From Pseudanabaena sp. SR411 (lineage in GTDB: Bacteria > Cyanobacteriota > Cyanobacteriia > Pseudanabaenales > Pseudanabaenaceae): 37,164 nt of DNA. Below are positions 16,910-25,031 of this stretch, in pieces; the stretch's first letter is position 1; every line of letters begins with the position of its first letter. The DNA is taken from positions 112 to 37,275 of the forward strand of contig NZ_NDHW01000042.1 of NCBI RefSeq assembly GCF_002251945.1, read 5' to 3'. Below the pieces are notes generated by a model that worked only from the letters and a program-made list of their open reading frames with translations, was not told the DNA's origin and searched no databases. The translations under genes and the position numbers were made by a program.

Positions 16910-16965
16910 GGTTTCTACTATAACGATAAAGGCGACATAAAGTGCCACCTTTGTTTAGGGTTAAT

Positions 16966-18555
16966 TTACAAAATCAACATCATTTTTAAAGTTGTTGGTT
17001 TCGATAGGTCTCCTTCAAATAGGATTTTGCAATTGGCATGAAGATGACGCGCAATGTGATACAAAGACTCAATTTCATCTAAAGCATTTATTCTGATCGC
17101 AATTTCCTCTAGGGAGAGAGATACATCTGATGCTTTCAAAGCATCAACAAGTTTCTTTTGTAAAGCAAGTACTTTTGCACCAGCTTTTTTACCAGCCTCA
17201 ACACCTGGTTGATGATAAGCATTGATGTTCACCAACGAAGCATAAAAACTCACAGCACGCTCATACAGAGCAATTAATGCGCCAACAGTAAGTTCAGAAA
17301 CACATGGGATCGTAACAGTAATTGAGTCTCTACCATTTTCATACAGAGCGCTGCGAGTACCTTGCAGAAACCCTAACAAATAATCGCCAGTGACGACACC
17401 TTCTTCTACTTCGGGATGAGGTCGCTCAGAGTCCTGTAAAACTTCGATGAATGTTGCAAAAAAGTTGGGAACGCCTTCGCGCAGTTGCTGTACATAGGCA
17501 TGTTGATCGGTAGACCCTTTATTCCCGTAAACAGCGATCCCCTGATATACAGTATTGCCTTCAAGATCTTTCTCTTTGCCGAGAGATTCCATTACCAGTT
17601 GTTGCAGATAGCGACTGAATAACAGCAGCCGATCTTTATATGGCAAGACCACCATATCTTTTTCGCCCTTACCGTTGCCCGTGAAGTACCATGACATCGC
17701 AAGAAGAGCAGCAGGATTTTGGCGAATATCTTCAATGCGAGTAGCCGCATCCATTAAATTTGCACCGCGCAACATTTCACGAATATTAATGCCTTGCAGA
17801 GCCGCAGGTAATAATCCAACTGCCGATAGTTCTGAAGTTCGACCGCCAATCCAGTCATACATGGGGAACTGATCTAGCCAACCATTGGCGATCGCGTATT
17901 TCTCCAACGCACTGCCAACGCCTGTAATCGCGATCGCCTGTTTCGCAAAGTCTAAACCTGCTTTTTTAAAAGCAAACTCGGCTTCTTTCATGCCATTGGC
18001 TGCTTCAGGAGTGCCGCCAGATTTAGAAATTACCAATACTAATGTGGTGCTGAGGCGATCGCCTAGTAGATCCAGCACCAAGTCGATCCCATCGGGATCA
18101 GAGTTATCGATGAAACTAATTTTAAGGGGTACATCCGCCTTAGAAAAACATTGGGCGACAAATTGGGGACCTAAAGCCGAGCCACCGATACCAATTGAAA
18201 GAATATCCGTAAACTTTGCAGCCTTTGGTGGATGGATAATCCCTTCATGAATCTTCTTGGTAAAGTCTTCGATGCGATCAAGAGTCTCAGTAATATCTTT
18301 ACTCAATGCTTCCGTGGGGGCAATCTCAGGCGATCGCAGCCAGTAATGCCCGACCATACGTTGCTCATCAGGATTGGCGATCGCGCCTGACTCTAACGCT
18401 TTCATATCTGCGAAAGCTTTGACAAACTTAGGTTGTATCTCTGTCACAAAGTCTGGCGTAAACCTGATCCGACTGATATCCACGTAAAGACCTAGCTCTG
18501 AATGGTAGTACAGCCAGTCTTGATAACGTTGCCACAGTTCCACAGCCGAACTCAT
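16966..18555 (-). CDS. pgi: Glucose-6-phosphate isomerase
   Basis: 529 aa. It interconverts glucose-6-phosphate and fructose-6-phosphate in glycolysis, gluconeogenesis and the oxidative pentose phosphate cycle. Sugar-isomerase signatures include [10 protein letters not shown] (121-130), a phosphate-binding loop in SKSGGTPE (about 177), [11 protein letters not shown] (about 240), and the catalytic-His-containing [15 protein letters not shown] (about 345). Length and start ([14 protein letters not shown]) match cyanobacterial enzymes. No operon partner is evident. Confidence 0.95.
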   Translation of the reverse strand: MSSAVELWQRYQDWLYYHSELGLYVDISRIRFTPDFVTEIQPKFVKAFADMKALESGAIANPDEQRMVGHYWLRSPEIAPTEALSKDITETLDRIEDFTKKIHEGIIHPPKAAKFTDILSIGIGGSALGPQFVAQCFSKADVPLKISFIDNSDPDGIDLVLDLLGDRLSTTLVLVISKSGGTPEAANGMKEAEFAFKKAGLDFAKQAIAITGVGSALEKYAIANGWLDQFPMYDWIGGRTSELSAVGLLPAALQGINIREMLRGANLMDAATRIEDIRQNPAALLAMSWYFTGNGKGEKDMVVLPYKDRLLLFSRYLQQLVMESLGKEKDLEGNTVYQGIAVYGNKGSTDQHAYVQQLREGVPNFFATFIEVLQDSERPHPEVEEGVVTGDYLLGFLQGTRSALYENGRDSITVTIPCVSELTVGALIALYERAVSFYASLVNINAYHQPGVEAGKKAGAKVLALQKKLVDALKASDVSLSLEEIAIRINALDEIESLYHIARHLHANCKILFEGDLSKPTTLKMMLIL

Positions 18556-18626
18556 ACGAACCTCACTTTGCTCTTTGTGAATAGCTTAAATGTGAATAGC
18601 TTAAATGTGCATACCTTAAGGTTTGT

Positions 18627-18717
18627 GCGACTTAATGAAAAACGATTTTTTGTGGTGCGACTTTACCGCGCCATCAAAAATTTGTTCTTCATTTTACTGC
18701 GCGTCCTTAAGGAGATG
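18627..18717. repeat. Decayed Family A hairpin element
   Basis: TTTGTTCTTCATTTTACTGC and the following CGTCCTTAAGGAGATG resemble the outer flank of the 13776 element. The stem partly pairs (CGATTTTTTGTGG against GCCATCAAAAATTTG) but no longer folds perfectly. It shows that the elements can decay in place. Confidence 0.4.
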
Positions 18718-18737
18718 CACAGTCCCAATCGTAAGTG

Positions 18738-19012
18738 ATAAATAGCAACCTTGTTTGATGTTATTTCTACAGATTGCGATCGCTCCTGATTTTCAGATTT
18801 ATTATTTTGAGCGCTATGGGCGATAAAAACGCCAAAATCGGTTATTAAGTCTACGTTAAGAAGTGCATCAAAGTTGGTTTGCTAGCACCAGCAAAGTGTT
18901 ATGGTGATCTCATAGCCAAATCAGCTATTCGGCGCAGTGGGGTAATTAAAAACAAGATTGCGCGTGTCAACTTTAATTAACTGATTTGGAACTCAGAAGC
19001 GAGGTCATAGAG
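18738..19012 (+). promoter_or_regulatory. Long non-coding upstream/leader region of lrtA
   Basis: About 270 nt with no ORF. It includes a short stem ATAGC/GCTAT (18912-18916 with 18924-18928) and a purine-rich end GAGGTCATAGAG before the ATG. Long lrtA leaders that control light/dark mRNA stability are known in Synechocystis and Synechococcus; here that role is inferred from position and size only. Confidence 0.35.
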
Positions 19013-19588
19013 ATGAAACTTGTAATTCAAGGCAAGAATATTGAAGTCACGGAAGCCATCCGCGAGTATGTTGAGCAAAAGATCGACAAAGCGGTGAGCC
19101 ATTTCCAATCGTTGACCACAGAGGTAGATGTGCATCTATCTGTGGCACGTAACCCTCGCATTGCTTCTAGCCAATCGGCAGAGGTAACAGTCTATGCGAA
19201 CGGATCTGTGATCCGTGCCGAGGAAAAGAGCGAGAATTTGTATGCAAGTATTGACTTAGTTGCTGACAAGATTGCTCGTAAGTTGCGGAAGTTTAAAGAG
19301 CGCAAGAGCGATCGAGCTGCTGCGAAAACCAGTGTTGCTGTTGTTGAGCAACCTCCAGTACCAGTGCCAAATGGCAATCGTGTGGTCGAGTTACCCACTC
19401 AGGTTGTGCGAAACAAATACTTCGCCATGCCTGCGCTATCGGTGGATGAGGCTCTGGAACGGTTGGAGCTAATCGATCACGATTTCTATGTTTTTCGCAA
19501 TGCTGATACAGGGGAAATCAATGTTGTGTATGAACGTAATCATGGCGGTTATGGTGTGATCCAGCCCCATGATGTCAAAAAACATTAA
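19013..19588 (+). CDS. lrtA: Long-form ribosome hibernation promoting factor (light-repressed LrtA)
   Basis: 191 aa from the ATG at 19013, preceded by GAGG; a nine-codon upstream extension is unlikely. The N-terminal S30AE/YfiA domain (1-100; [20 protein letters not shown]) binds the 30S decoding centre. A basic linker ([13 protein letters not shown]) and Pro-rich spacer lead to the C-terminal dimerisation domain (about 130-190; [20 protein letters not shown]). By homology it drives 100S formation and protects idle ribosomes in the dark or under starvation. Confidence 0.92.
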   Translation: MKLVIQGKNIEVTEAIREYVEQKIDKAVSHFQSLTTEVDVHLSVARNPRIASSQSAEVTVYANGSVIRAEEKSENLYASIDLVADKIARKLRKFKERKSDRAAAKTSVAVVEQPPVPVPNGNRVVELPTQVVRNKYFAMPALSVDEALERLELIDHDFYVFRNADTGEINVVYERNHGGYGVIQPHDVKKH

Positions 19589-19625
19589 CCACAGCTTGTA
19601 GGAGAGAGCGCAAAGCGCTCTTCTC

Positions 19626-19661
19626 AAAAAAGGAAGGGTGCTTTGCGCCCTTCCTTTTTTT
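19626..19661 (+). terminator. Intrinsic terminator of lrtA
   Basis: AAGGAAGGGTGC/GCGCCCTTCCTT stem with TTT loop and a long T-run. A smaller hairpin (GAGCGC-AAA-GCGCTC) precedes it. Confidence 0.85.
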
Positions 19662-19665
19662 ATTC

Positions 19666-19745
19666 GTCACACTTTTGTGAATTAAACACCAAACCCAGTA
19701 AGGGTTTTCAAAACACAAAACGGTATAGCCGTTTTTGTTTTGGTT
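19666..19745. repeat. Family C hairpin element
   Basis: GTCACACTTTTGTGAATTAA, then ACCAAACCCAGTAAGGGTTT, then a hairpin around AACGGTATAGCCGTT. Nearly the same order and sequence occur at 24871-24945, and the second half occurs at 6044-6104. It lies upstream of queF. Confidence 0.65.
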
Positions 19746-19818
19746 TAAATTTGCTACGCTAGAAGACTAGAGCAAATCTTGCCCAATTTCATTTTTTATT
19801 TTTTATCTCAGAGCAGAC

Positions 19819-20205
19819 ATGACTGTTAAGTACGGCGAACAAGCGATCGCAGAAGCCAATCTCACCACTTTTCCGAACCCACGCATCGGCAGAGACTACA
19901 CCATTCAAATCACTCTTCCTGAATTTACGAGCAAATGTCCATTTTCAGGCTATCCCGACTTTGCCACAATTTACATTACCTATACCCCTAACCTTGTTTT
20001 AGTAGAACTCAAGGCTATTAAACTGTATATCAATAGCTATCGCGATCGCTTTATTTCCCATGAAGAAGCGGTTAATCAGATTCTTGATGATTTTGTAAAG
20101 GCGGGAGATCCCCTCAGAATTAATGTCAAAGGTGATTTTACGCCTCGCGGTAATGTGCATACAGTTGTGGAAGTAAATTACTCCAAGCCCCAAGAAACAA
20201 TCTAG
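19819..20205 (+). CDS. queF: NADPH-dependent preQ1 synthase (7-cyano-7-deazaguanine reductase)
   Basis: 128 aa, the short unimodular QueF. It reduces the nitrile preQ0 to the amine preQ1 in queuosine tRNA-modification synthesis. The nucleophile Cys40 lies in KCPFSGYPDFA, with Asp47 following. The QueF motif ELKAIKLYINSYRDR spans 63-77, with SHEEAVNQI after it. No other queuosine gene is nearby, and I found no preQ1 riboswitch upstream. Confidence 0.93.
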   Translation: MTVKYGEQAIAEANLTTFPNPRIGRDYTIQITLPEFTSKCPFSGYPDFATIYITYTPNLVLVELKAIKLYINSYRDRFISHEEAVNQILDDFVKAGDPLRINVKGDFTPRGNVHTVVEVNYSKPQETI

Positions 20206-20262
20206 CCCTAAGAAACAATCTAGCTTTAGGATGCGTCACATTGACATGAAGGCAGGTGATTT

Positions 20263-20697
20263 ATGAAAATCCACAAAAAATACCAATCATCGGCTAATGC
20301 TGAAATCAATCTAACCGCTTTGTTAGATGTGGTGTTTTCGATTCTGGCCTTTTTTATCTTGTTATCAGCCGCTTTGACTGTGCCAAGTCGGATTGGAGTT
20401 GATTTACCAATTAGCGATCGCAGTAGTCAGGGTGACTCAAACTCAGGAGAGCTTCAACCAGAAGATGTTTTTGTAATCACCCTTGATCCTGCGGGACAAA
20501 TGTTAAAGGACGGGAAATTGATTCCACCGCAACAGTTGGCTCAGGAGATCACAAGATTCTTAGCAGCTTCTGCCCGAGGTGTGGTTGTACTCAGTGCTGA
20601 TGATTCCACCGTCTCTTATCAAATCGTGATTAATCGTCTGTCAGAGTTAAGGGCTATTGCAGGTAATCGAGTGGCGATCGCCACGTCCCGATCTTGA
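20263..20697 (+). CDS. ExbD/TolR-family biopolymer transport protein
   Basis: 144 aa with one N-terminal TM segment (about 18-40) and a periplasmic domain. The TM helix carries Asp22 in LTALLDVVFSILAFFIL, the proton-path residue of the family. The periplasmic part (VVLSADDSTVSYQIVINRLS) matches the ExbD fold. It would work with an ExbB channel and the TonB-like protein encoded 50 nt downstream to energise outer-membrane transport. No exbB gene is adjacent. Confidence 0.88.
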   Translation: MKIHKKYQSSANAEINLTALLDVVFSILAFFILLSAALTVPSRIGVDLPISDRSSQGDSNSGELQPEDVFVITLDPAGQMLKDGKLIPPQQLAQEITRFLAASARGVVVLSADDSTVSYQIVINRLSELRAIAGNRVAIATSRS

Positions 20698-20747
20698 TTC
20701 AAGTGCTTTGCTTAGTAAATTTATACTTACAAAATACTTAAAAAACC

Positions 20748-21890
20748 ATGTTGCCGACTGAACCGAAGAGCGACCTTACTGTAAGTCAAACGGAGCAACC
20801 CATGTTGAACTCTAAAAATGCAGTGGCAAATAATCCGATGCGTCAATTTGCTAACAAAGCAGGTAGTCTGATCATGAAGTACCCGTTTTGGGTGCTTGTG
20901 GTGAGTTCTCTCGGCATCCATACTGCTTTTGCTTTGGTCACGCCAAATCCACTCAAAAAACCAGAACCTCGTGAAGTTGTCGTCTCAACGCTTCCAGTTG
21001 TCAAGTTGCCTCCCAAGACATTAACAACTAACTCAAAGACAAATAAATCACTCATTGATAATTTATTTGTCAAATCTGCGCCCAAAACTAACTCACCCCT
21101 GAATTCATTTCCCGATATATCTAGCAGTAGCCCATTAACTACCTTAGACTTAGACAGTTTCAGTAATTTTGATGATTTACCACCCATTGCCGATCCGTTT
21201 TCGGTTCCTCCATTACCCGATGACATTGATAAACCACAGTTTGTAAAACCGAAAAGTCCTGTACCGACACCACCCAAAACTCCCCCTACTCAGCCGCGCT
21301 TTACCCAATCTGGGCAGATTGATAACACTAGTCCTCCTGTCAAGCAAACAGATAATATCAAGCCTGAGTTTCAAAATGGTGGTCTCAAGAAGGATATAAC
21401 TTCACCCCCTGCAACAACCAAAGACACTGGTAATAGTAAAGTTACGGATACTGATAGCACAAAAAAGTTACAAGGAGCCGTAGCCGCTAACTCTTCTAAT
21501 AGCGATCGCCAAGAAAAAGAGATTGGTAATATTTCGGCACTTTATACTACCGACAAGCAAATCATTGATTTATTGTCTAAAAATTTAATCAGAAATACCC
21601 AAATTGCCCCTGCGGATGCCTTGATATCTAATCCTGATCTCAATAGGGAAAAAGGGGTGACATGGATTCCTCCAAAAGTTGCCAATACTTCTGGGAAAAG
21701 TGGCTCCGTCACATTTATGTGGCTTGTTGATCCTAGTGGTGAAGTCCAAACTAGATTTTTAAAGTCCAGTGGGATTAAAGAGTTAGATGATATTGCGAGG
21801 GAAACGGTTAAGGATTACAAATTTAAACCAATTGAAGATCCTCAAAGTGGTAAATATCGTCTTGTGACGGCTAAATATGATTTTCCCTAA
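20748..21890 (+). CDS. TonB-family energy transducer
   Basis: 380 aa. A short cytoplasmic tail precedes a single TM helix (about 45-63) with the TonB signature S-x3-H (S54 to H58). A long Pro/Ser/Thr/Lys-rich periplasmic spacer (about 65-290) follows, then a C-terminal TonB domain (about 305-380; VDPSGEVQTRFLKSSGIKEL and VKDYKFKPI). It couples proton-motive force to TonB-dependent receptors, probably for iron or other chelates. It pairs with the upstream exbD-like gene. An ATG at 20802 is an alternative start. Confidence 0.85.
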   Translation: MLPTEPKSDLTVSQTEQPMLNSKNAVANNPMRQFANKAGSLIMKYPFWVLVVSSLGIHTAFALVTPNPLKKPEPREVVVSTLPVVKLPPKTLTTNSKTNKSLIDNLFVKSAPKTNSPLNSFPDISSSSPLTTLDLDSFSNFDDLPPIADPFSVPPLPDDIDKPQFVKPKSPVPTPPKTPPTQPRFTQSGQIDNTSPPVKQTDNIKPEFQNGGLKKDITSPPATTKDTGNSKVTDTDSTKKLQGAVAANSSNSDRQEKEIGNISALYTTDKQIIDLLSKNLIRNTQIAPADALISNPDLNREKGVTWIPPKVANTSGKSGSVTFMWLVDPSGEVQTRFLKSSGIKELDDIARETVKDYKFKPIEDPQSGKYRLVTAKYDFP

Positions 21891-21910
21891 AAGGCGGCGC
21901 GTTGCGCTGT

Positions 21911-21958
21911 CCTAAAAAAAATAAAAGGTGACGCAAAGCGTCACCTTTTATTTTTAGG
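21911..21958. terminator. Large bidirectional hairpin between tonB-like and lipoprotein genes
   Basis: CCTAAAAA...GGTGACGC and its complement around loop AAA. It ends inside the last codons of the leftward lipoprotein gene, so it can terminate both convergent genes. Confidence 0.75.
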
Positions 21959-23033
21959 GATAGATAATGGGAAAATCTTGGACATAATTGCCATCACAGG
22001 CATATTTAGCACGATATTCTTGTAAAACCATGCGATCACCTTCTAATTTATAAAGAGCCGATGAGCCGCAATCACCAACTCCTCGAAACTTGGTGAAATT
22101 GGTTAAGGTCTGCGATCGCACATTAACTCTAGGTAAACCTGCGATCGAGCGTTCAGTGATCCGTTTAGGCTTTTCACCTTCTTTTGGCTCTTGGAAACTA
22201 TCAAATTCGAGAGGAATAGCAAGAGGTTTAGGAGACTCATCGATCCACAGGACATATTCAAAGTTGCCTTGATAAGCAGCTAGAAAGCACTGAATTTGGA
22301 CTAAATACTTTTTATCAGTAATTTGGAATGCTTTTGAACCCATGCCATTTTTTCCATCTTCGGCACGGAAGTTGTCCTTACAAACTCCCAAACTTTCACG
22401 ATTTTGGAGTACATATTGCAATGGATCAGAAGTGGAATTTGTTGCCGAAGAATTGGATTTATTGGAACGTGTGAGATAGCGGAGTAACTGTTCCTCTGTT
22501 AATTTTTGATTGGGGAAAGTTACCCGTAATACAGGTTCAGGATTTTGAGTGGTAGGGGATTCGAGGGTATATATATATCCTTCATTGTTAAACTCAATCG
22601 CCCCATCTTTTTGAGGATTATAATTCGTTGCTTCTAAGTCCAAGCCACCGCTACCATCTTTATTGCGGCTGATGTAATAGCGTGGGCGATTAGGTTCCTT
22701 TGTATCGGCACAAATATAAACGCGATAATTGGAAGTCTCTCCGTAGGCATAAATCACTCTTGTTTTGCCACAGATGATATCACCTTCAAGTTCTTTGATA
22801 TCGCCAATGGCGATCGCTTTTGTTGAGGCTTTTGAGGACGCAGCAACAGGCTTTTGGGGATTCGTATCAGGAGATGGAGACACTGTTTTAGAAGTGTTTG
22901 TCGTGGTGATTGTGGTTGTGGACTGCGAACTATTCGGGGATGATAATAATGAGTTTGGGGTTTCCTGATTGGTACATCCCAGAAATATTAGACTAACCAT
23001 TGCTGCTGTTAAGCCAAGTCGATTTTGCAACAT
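21954..23033 (-). CDS. Predicted lipoprotein of unknown function
   Basis: 359 aa. A signal peptide ends at a lipobox, LIFLGC with Cys20. A Ser/Thr/Asn/Pro-rich region (21-75) precedes a soluble domain. That domain has several Cys (GDIICGKTRVIYAYGETSNY, YRVYICADTKEPNRPRYYI, LGVCKDNF, IQCFLAAY, GVGDCGSSALYKLEG, KYACDGNYVQDF) that could form disulfides. I recognise no enzyme motif. Likely a membrane-anchored extracytoplasmic protein. Confidence 0.72.
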   Translation of the reverse strand: MLQNRLGLTAAMVSLIFLGCTNQETPNSLLSSPNSSQSTTTITTTNTSKTVSPSPDTNPQKPVAASSKASTKAIAIGDIKELEGDIICGKTRVIYAYGETSNYRVYICADTKEPNRPRYYISRNKDGSGGLDLEATNYNPQKDGAIEFNNEGYIYTLESPTTQNPEPVLRVTFPNQKLTEEQLLRYLTRSNKSNSSATNSTSDPLQYVLQNRESLGVCKDNFRAEDGKNGMGSKAFQITDKKYLVQIQCFLAAYQGNFEYVLWIDESPKPLAIPLEFDSFQEPKEGEKPKRITERSIAGLPRVNVRSQTLTNFTKFRGVGDCGSSALYKLEGDRMVLQEYRAKYACDGNYVQDFPIIYP

Positions 23034-23080
23034 GAATCCTTCTCCTGATAATTGCTCTCTAGTATAGCGATCGCTACTTT

Positions 23081-23147
23081 ACAGCGCTTTGCACTGACTC
23101 AAAACCCAGAGATATTTTTGAAAGCGCCTCTTTCAAAAATATCTCTG
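23081..23147. repeat. Family B partial hairpin element
   Basis: ACAGCGCTTTGCACTGACTC followed by AAAACCC matches the Family B end (reverse orientation), leading to a stem at 23107-23147 with arms CAGAGATATTTTTGAAAG. The other conserved end is missing or diverged. Confidence 0.55.
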
Positions 23148-23236
23148 TACTACTTAAAGCCTCAATAAACTGTATCGCGATTTTGAGGTAGGCAAGATAA
23201 AAACTGCAAACCCTGACTGTGATTGGCTTCTCATTT

Positions 23237-23364
23237 TGCAAATTATAGTTGTAGTCACTTGCATTCGTACAAATCAAAACCCAGAAGACGAGTGGTGGCG
23301 CGAAGCGCCGCCACTCGTCTTCTGGGTTTATGTCCTAACAAGACTGGCGACAGCTATATTTGCA
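23237..23364. repeat. Family D hairpin element with long imperfect terminal repeats
   Basis: A perfect 25-bp stem with GAA loop (23277-23329; arms AAACCCAGAAGACGAGTGG plus TGGCGC) lies inside outer arms of about 40 nt. The left arm begins TGCAAATTATAGTTGTAGTC and the right arm ends GACAGCTATATTTGCA. The left flank is repeated, inverted, beside the hairpin at 34477-34529. Confidence 0.72.
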
Positions 23365-23433
23365 GACTAATTTGCAAAGCCCTACAGTCTAAGACATAAA
23401 ACCTTATAGAGAGTTCCGATCAATGATTTTCTG

Positions 23434-23470
23434 GTAATGAATTGCCGCACGGAGTGCGGCAATTCATTAC
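23434..23470. repeat. Perfect hairpin downstream of the NlpC/P60 gene
   Basis: GTAATGAATTGCCGCAC, loop GGA, and exact complement. It lies eight bases beyond the stop of the leftward operon. The adjoining T-run is on the wrong side for that operon, so its terminator value is uncertain. The rest of 23034-23477 holds the two elements listed and no gene I can support. Confidence 0.65.
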
Positions 23471-23477
23471 TTTTTTT

Positions 23478-24128
23478 CTAGCGTGTTGTAATTCTAACTG
23501 CACCACGTAATTGATTGGCATACCATTGAGAAACTGGATCTAATCCTGCTAGTTGACTAATCTTAATTCCATTATGTCCATGCTCTTTTCCTGAGCTATG
23601 GATATATTCCCCATTACCGATGTAGATGCCAACATGAGTTGCCTTTGTCGCATTTCCGAAAAAAATTAAATCACCAATCTGAATGTCTTCCAAAGCTACA
23701 GAATCCCCAAAGGCTTCTTGCTGATAGGCATCGCGCGGAATCTGAATACCAACCGATGCAAAAGCCGCTTGCATTAATCCTGAACAATCATAATTGGGTG
23801 CAACAGTCCCACCCCACAAATATTCATTTGGTGTTGCCATTGCTTGTCGAATAAAAGTGACGACATAGGGCAGGCGATCGCATATTTCGCTAGCACTTAA
23901 ATCTGGCGGTAAACTATCGATAAAGCTTTGGCGATCGCTTGGTTCTAATTTCTCAAGATCTTGGCGATCCAGTAAGCCCGTATAGTTATCTTCTAATAAT
24001 TGGATTTTTAGGAAACTTGGCTCGGATTCTAGCACTTCTAAATATCGACCCTTTGCCATCTGCGTCGCTAAGCGATCGAGTTGGGGTGAATCATAAATAT
24101 TAATATCAGCTAAACTGCGATAAATCAT
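23478..24128 (-). CDS. NlpC/P60 cysteine endopeptidase with N-terminal SH3-like domain
   Basis: 216 aa. The N-terminal SH3b-like region (about 1-75) precedes the NlpC/P60 domain (about 85-215). The catalytic triad is visible: Cys115 in PNYDCSGLMQ, His165 in ATHVGIYIG and His177 in EYIHSSG. The architecture matches the cyanobacterial gamma-D-glutamyl-diamino-acid endopeptidases AvPCP and NpPCP, which cut peptidoglycan stem peptides in recycling. No signal peptide is seen, fitting a cytosolic recycling role. The ATG comes one base after the stop of the upstream toxin gene (TAAtATG), implying cotranscription. Confidence 0.88.
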   Translation of the reverse strand: MIYRSLADINIYDSPQLDRLATQMAKGRYLEVLESEPSFLKIQLLEDNYTGLLDRQDLEKLEPSDRQSFIDSLPPDLSASEICDRLPYVVTFIRQAMATPNEYLWGGTVAPNYDCSGLMQAAFASVGIQIPRDAYQQEAFGDSVALEDIQIGDLIFFGNATKATHVGIYIGNGEYIHSSGKEHGHNGIKISQLAGLDPVSQWYANQLRGAVRITTR

Positions 24129-24129
24129 A

Positions 24130-24483
24130 TTAGATTCCCAGAGTATTTCTCAAAGCTTTATCAATTTCAGTCGTTGGCAATGAGCCGATCACATTGTAAA
24201 TTGCGGAAGTCGTGATCGTTGTCAGGTTGTCGGTCATTACCACTGAGTCAGTCAGCAAACCCGATTGTTTTCCTGCGATCGTGTTCAACATTACCAAGAC
24301 ACGGCTAGGATGAATACTCCTGATCATCCGACTAGTAACCATCGCCACCACTACTTGTGGCAGTCCTGTTTGCAAGTTATCAGCTTGGACAATTATTGCT
24401 GGTCTTGTCTTGGCTGTAGCCAGATCTGAGTTGGGGAAAACTACAAGAACAACATCTCCACGTTTAATGTTTTTTGGCGACAT
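24130..24483 (-). CDS. PemK/MazF-family toxin
   Basis: 117 aa, a typical MazF length. The family pattern is KRGDVVLVVFPNSDL (about 7-21), KTRPAIIVQ (25-33) with Arg27, and SGLLTDSVVMTDNLTTI. MazF-type toxins are sequence-specific RNases blocked by a cognate antitoxin. The preceding antitoxin-like gene overlaps its start by 20 bases in another frame, the usual TA coupling. The gene downstream is the NlpC/P60 enzyme. Confidence 0.85.
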   Translation of the reverse strand: MSPKNIKRGDVVLVVFPNSDLATAKTRPAIIVQADNLQTGLPQVVVAMVTSRMIRSIHPSRVLVMLNTIAGKQSGLLTDSVVMTDNLTTITTSAIYNVIGSLPTTEIDKALRNTLGI

Positions 24484-24712
24484 CGTAGTTATCGTAGATA
24501 CTCATTTCGGGACTATCCCACTCTTCTGCAAATGTAAATAAACTAGCTCGTAATATCTGTGCGTCGGCTCTATTAATACCAAGGGATTCTAAATTAATCT
24601 CATCTGACTTTAGAAATGTAACGATAACTTTTGTGCCATCGGGTATGCCTGTGGGCAGATCGGTAATCTTGATCTGTCCATTACGGTAGAGACCTTCAAA
24701 ACTGGTGAGCAT
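24464..24712 (-). CDS. Putative antitoxin of the PemK/MazF module
   Basis: 82 aa. The N-terminal half (GLYRNGQIKITDLPTGIPDG, then TKVIVTFL) resembles short beta-rich DUF104-like antitoxins found with PemK/MazF toxins. The C-terminal half (about 45-82; FAEEWDSPEMSIYDNYD) is acidic and probably wraps the toxin. The assignment rests mainly on position and the 20-nt overlap with the toxin gene. Confidence 0.75.
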   Translation of the reverse strand: MLTSFEGLYRNGQIKITDLPTGIPDGTKVIVTFLKSDEINLESLGINRADAQILRASLFTFAEEWDSPEMSIYDNYDVAKKH

Positions 24713-24770
24713 AGCGAGCTATTCCATAATTTTGGAGCGAAGTTATCTCTTAAGATACCAAAACCTAACC

Positions 24771-24856
24771 CCAAAAAGATAGGCGGCGCTTTGCGCCACA
24801 TCTCTTTTTGGACTTACACCCAGTAAAGAAATGTACGCCATTTCTTTACTGGGTGT
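24771..24856. repeat. Two successive hairpins upstream of the antitoxin
   Basis: First: CCAAAAAGATAGGCGGCGC against GCGCCACATCTCTTTTTGG (loop TTT, slightly imperfect; 24771-24811). Second: ACACCCAGTAAAGAAATG and complement with a short loop (24816-24856). They lie between the divergent antitoxin and sigma-factor genes. Confidence 0.7.
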
Positions 24857-24870
24857 GTCACAGAAGTGTT

Positions 24871-24945
24871 GTCACACTTTCGTGAATTAAAAACCAAATC
24901 CTGTAAGGGTTTTAGTATTACACCTACGGTGCTAAAAACAATTAG
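24871..24945. repeat. Family C element, degenerate hairpin
   Basis: GTCACACTTTCGTGAATTAA, then ACCAAATCCTGTAAGGGTTT, closely match 19666-19720. The terminal hairpin is replaced by a shorter TTAGTATTACACC...GGTGCTAA pairing. No gene is seen in the rest of 24713-25031. Confidence 0.6.
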
Positions 24946-25031
24946 TACGAACTACGGGTTGCATTATCATACTTTGCTGCTAGTATGTGTGCATCAAAAT
25001 TGAAAACTTATAAAGTGAGCTAGCAATAGCC

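Noticed and set aside
18502-18738. A 78-codon plus-strand frame overlapping the pgi start
   Set aside because: It overlaps the pgi N-terminus and a decayed hairpin, and its repeated [11 protein letters not shown]-like translation comes from a short DNA repeat (gaatagcttaaatgt).
19746-19818. preQ1 riboswitch before queF
   Set aside because: I could not find the preQ1-I stem and A-rich tail pattern in the AT-rich leader.
23074-23277. A 67-codon minus-strand frame
   Set aside because: It runs through the Family B and D hairpin elements and has no recognisable features; probably chance.
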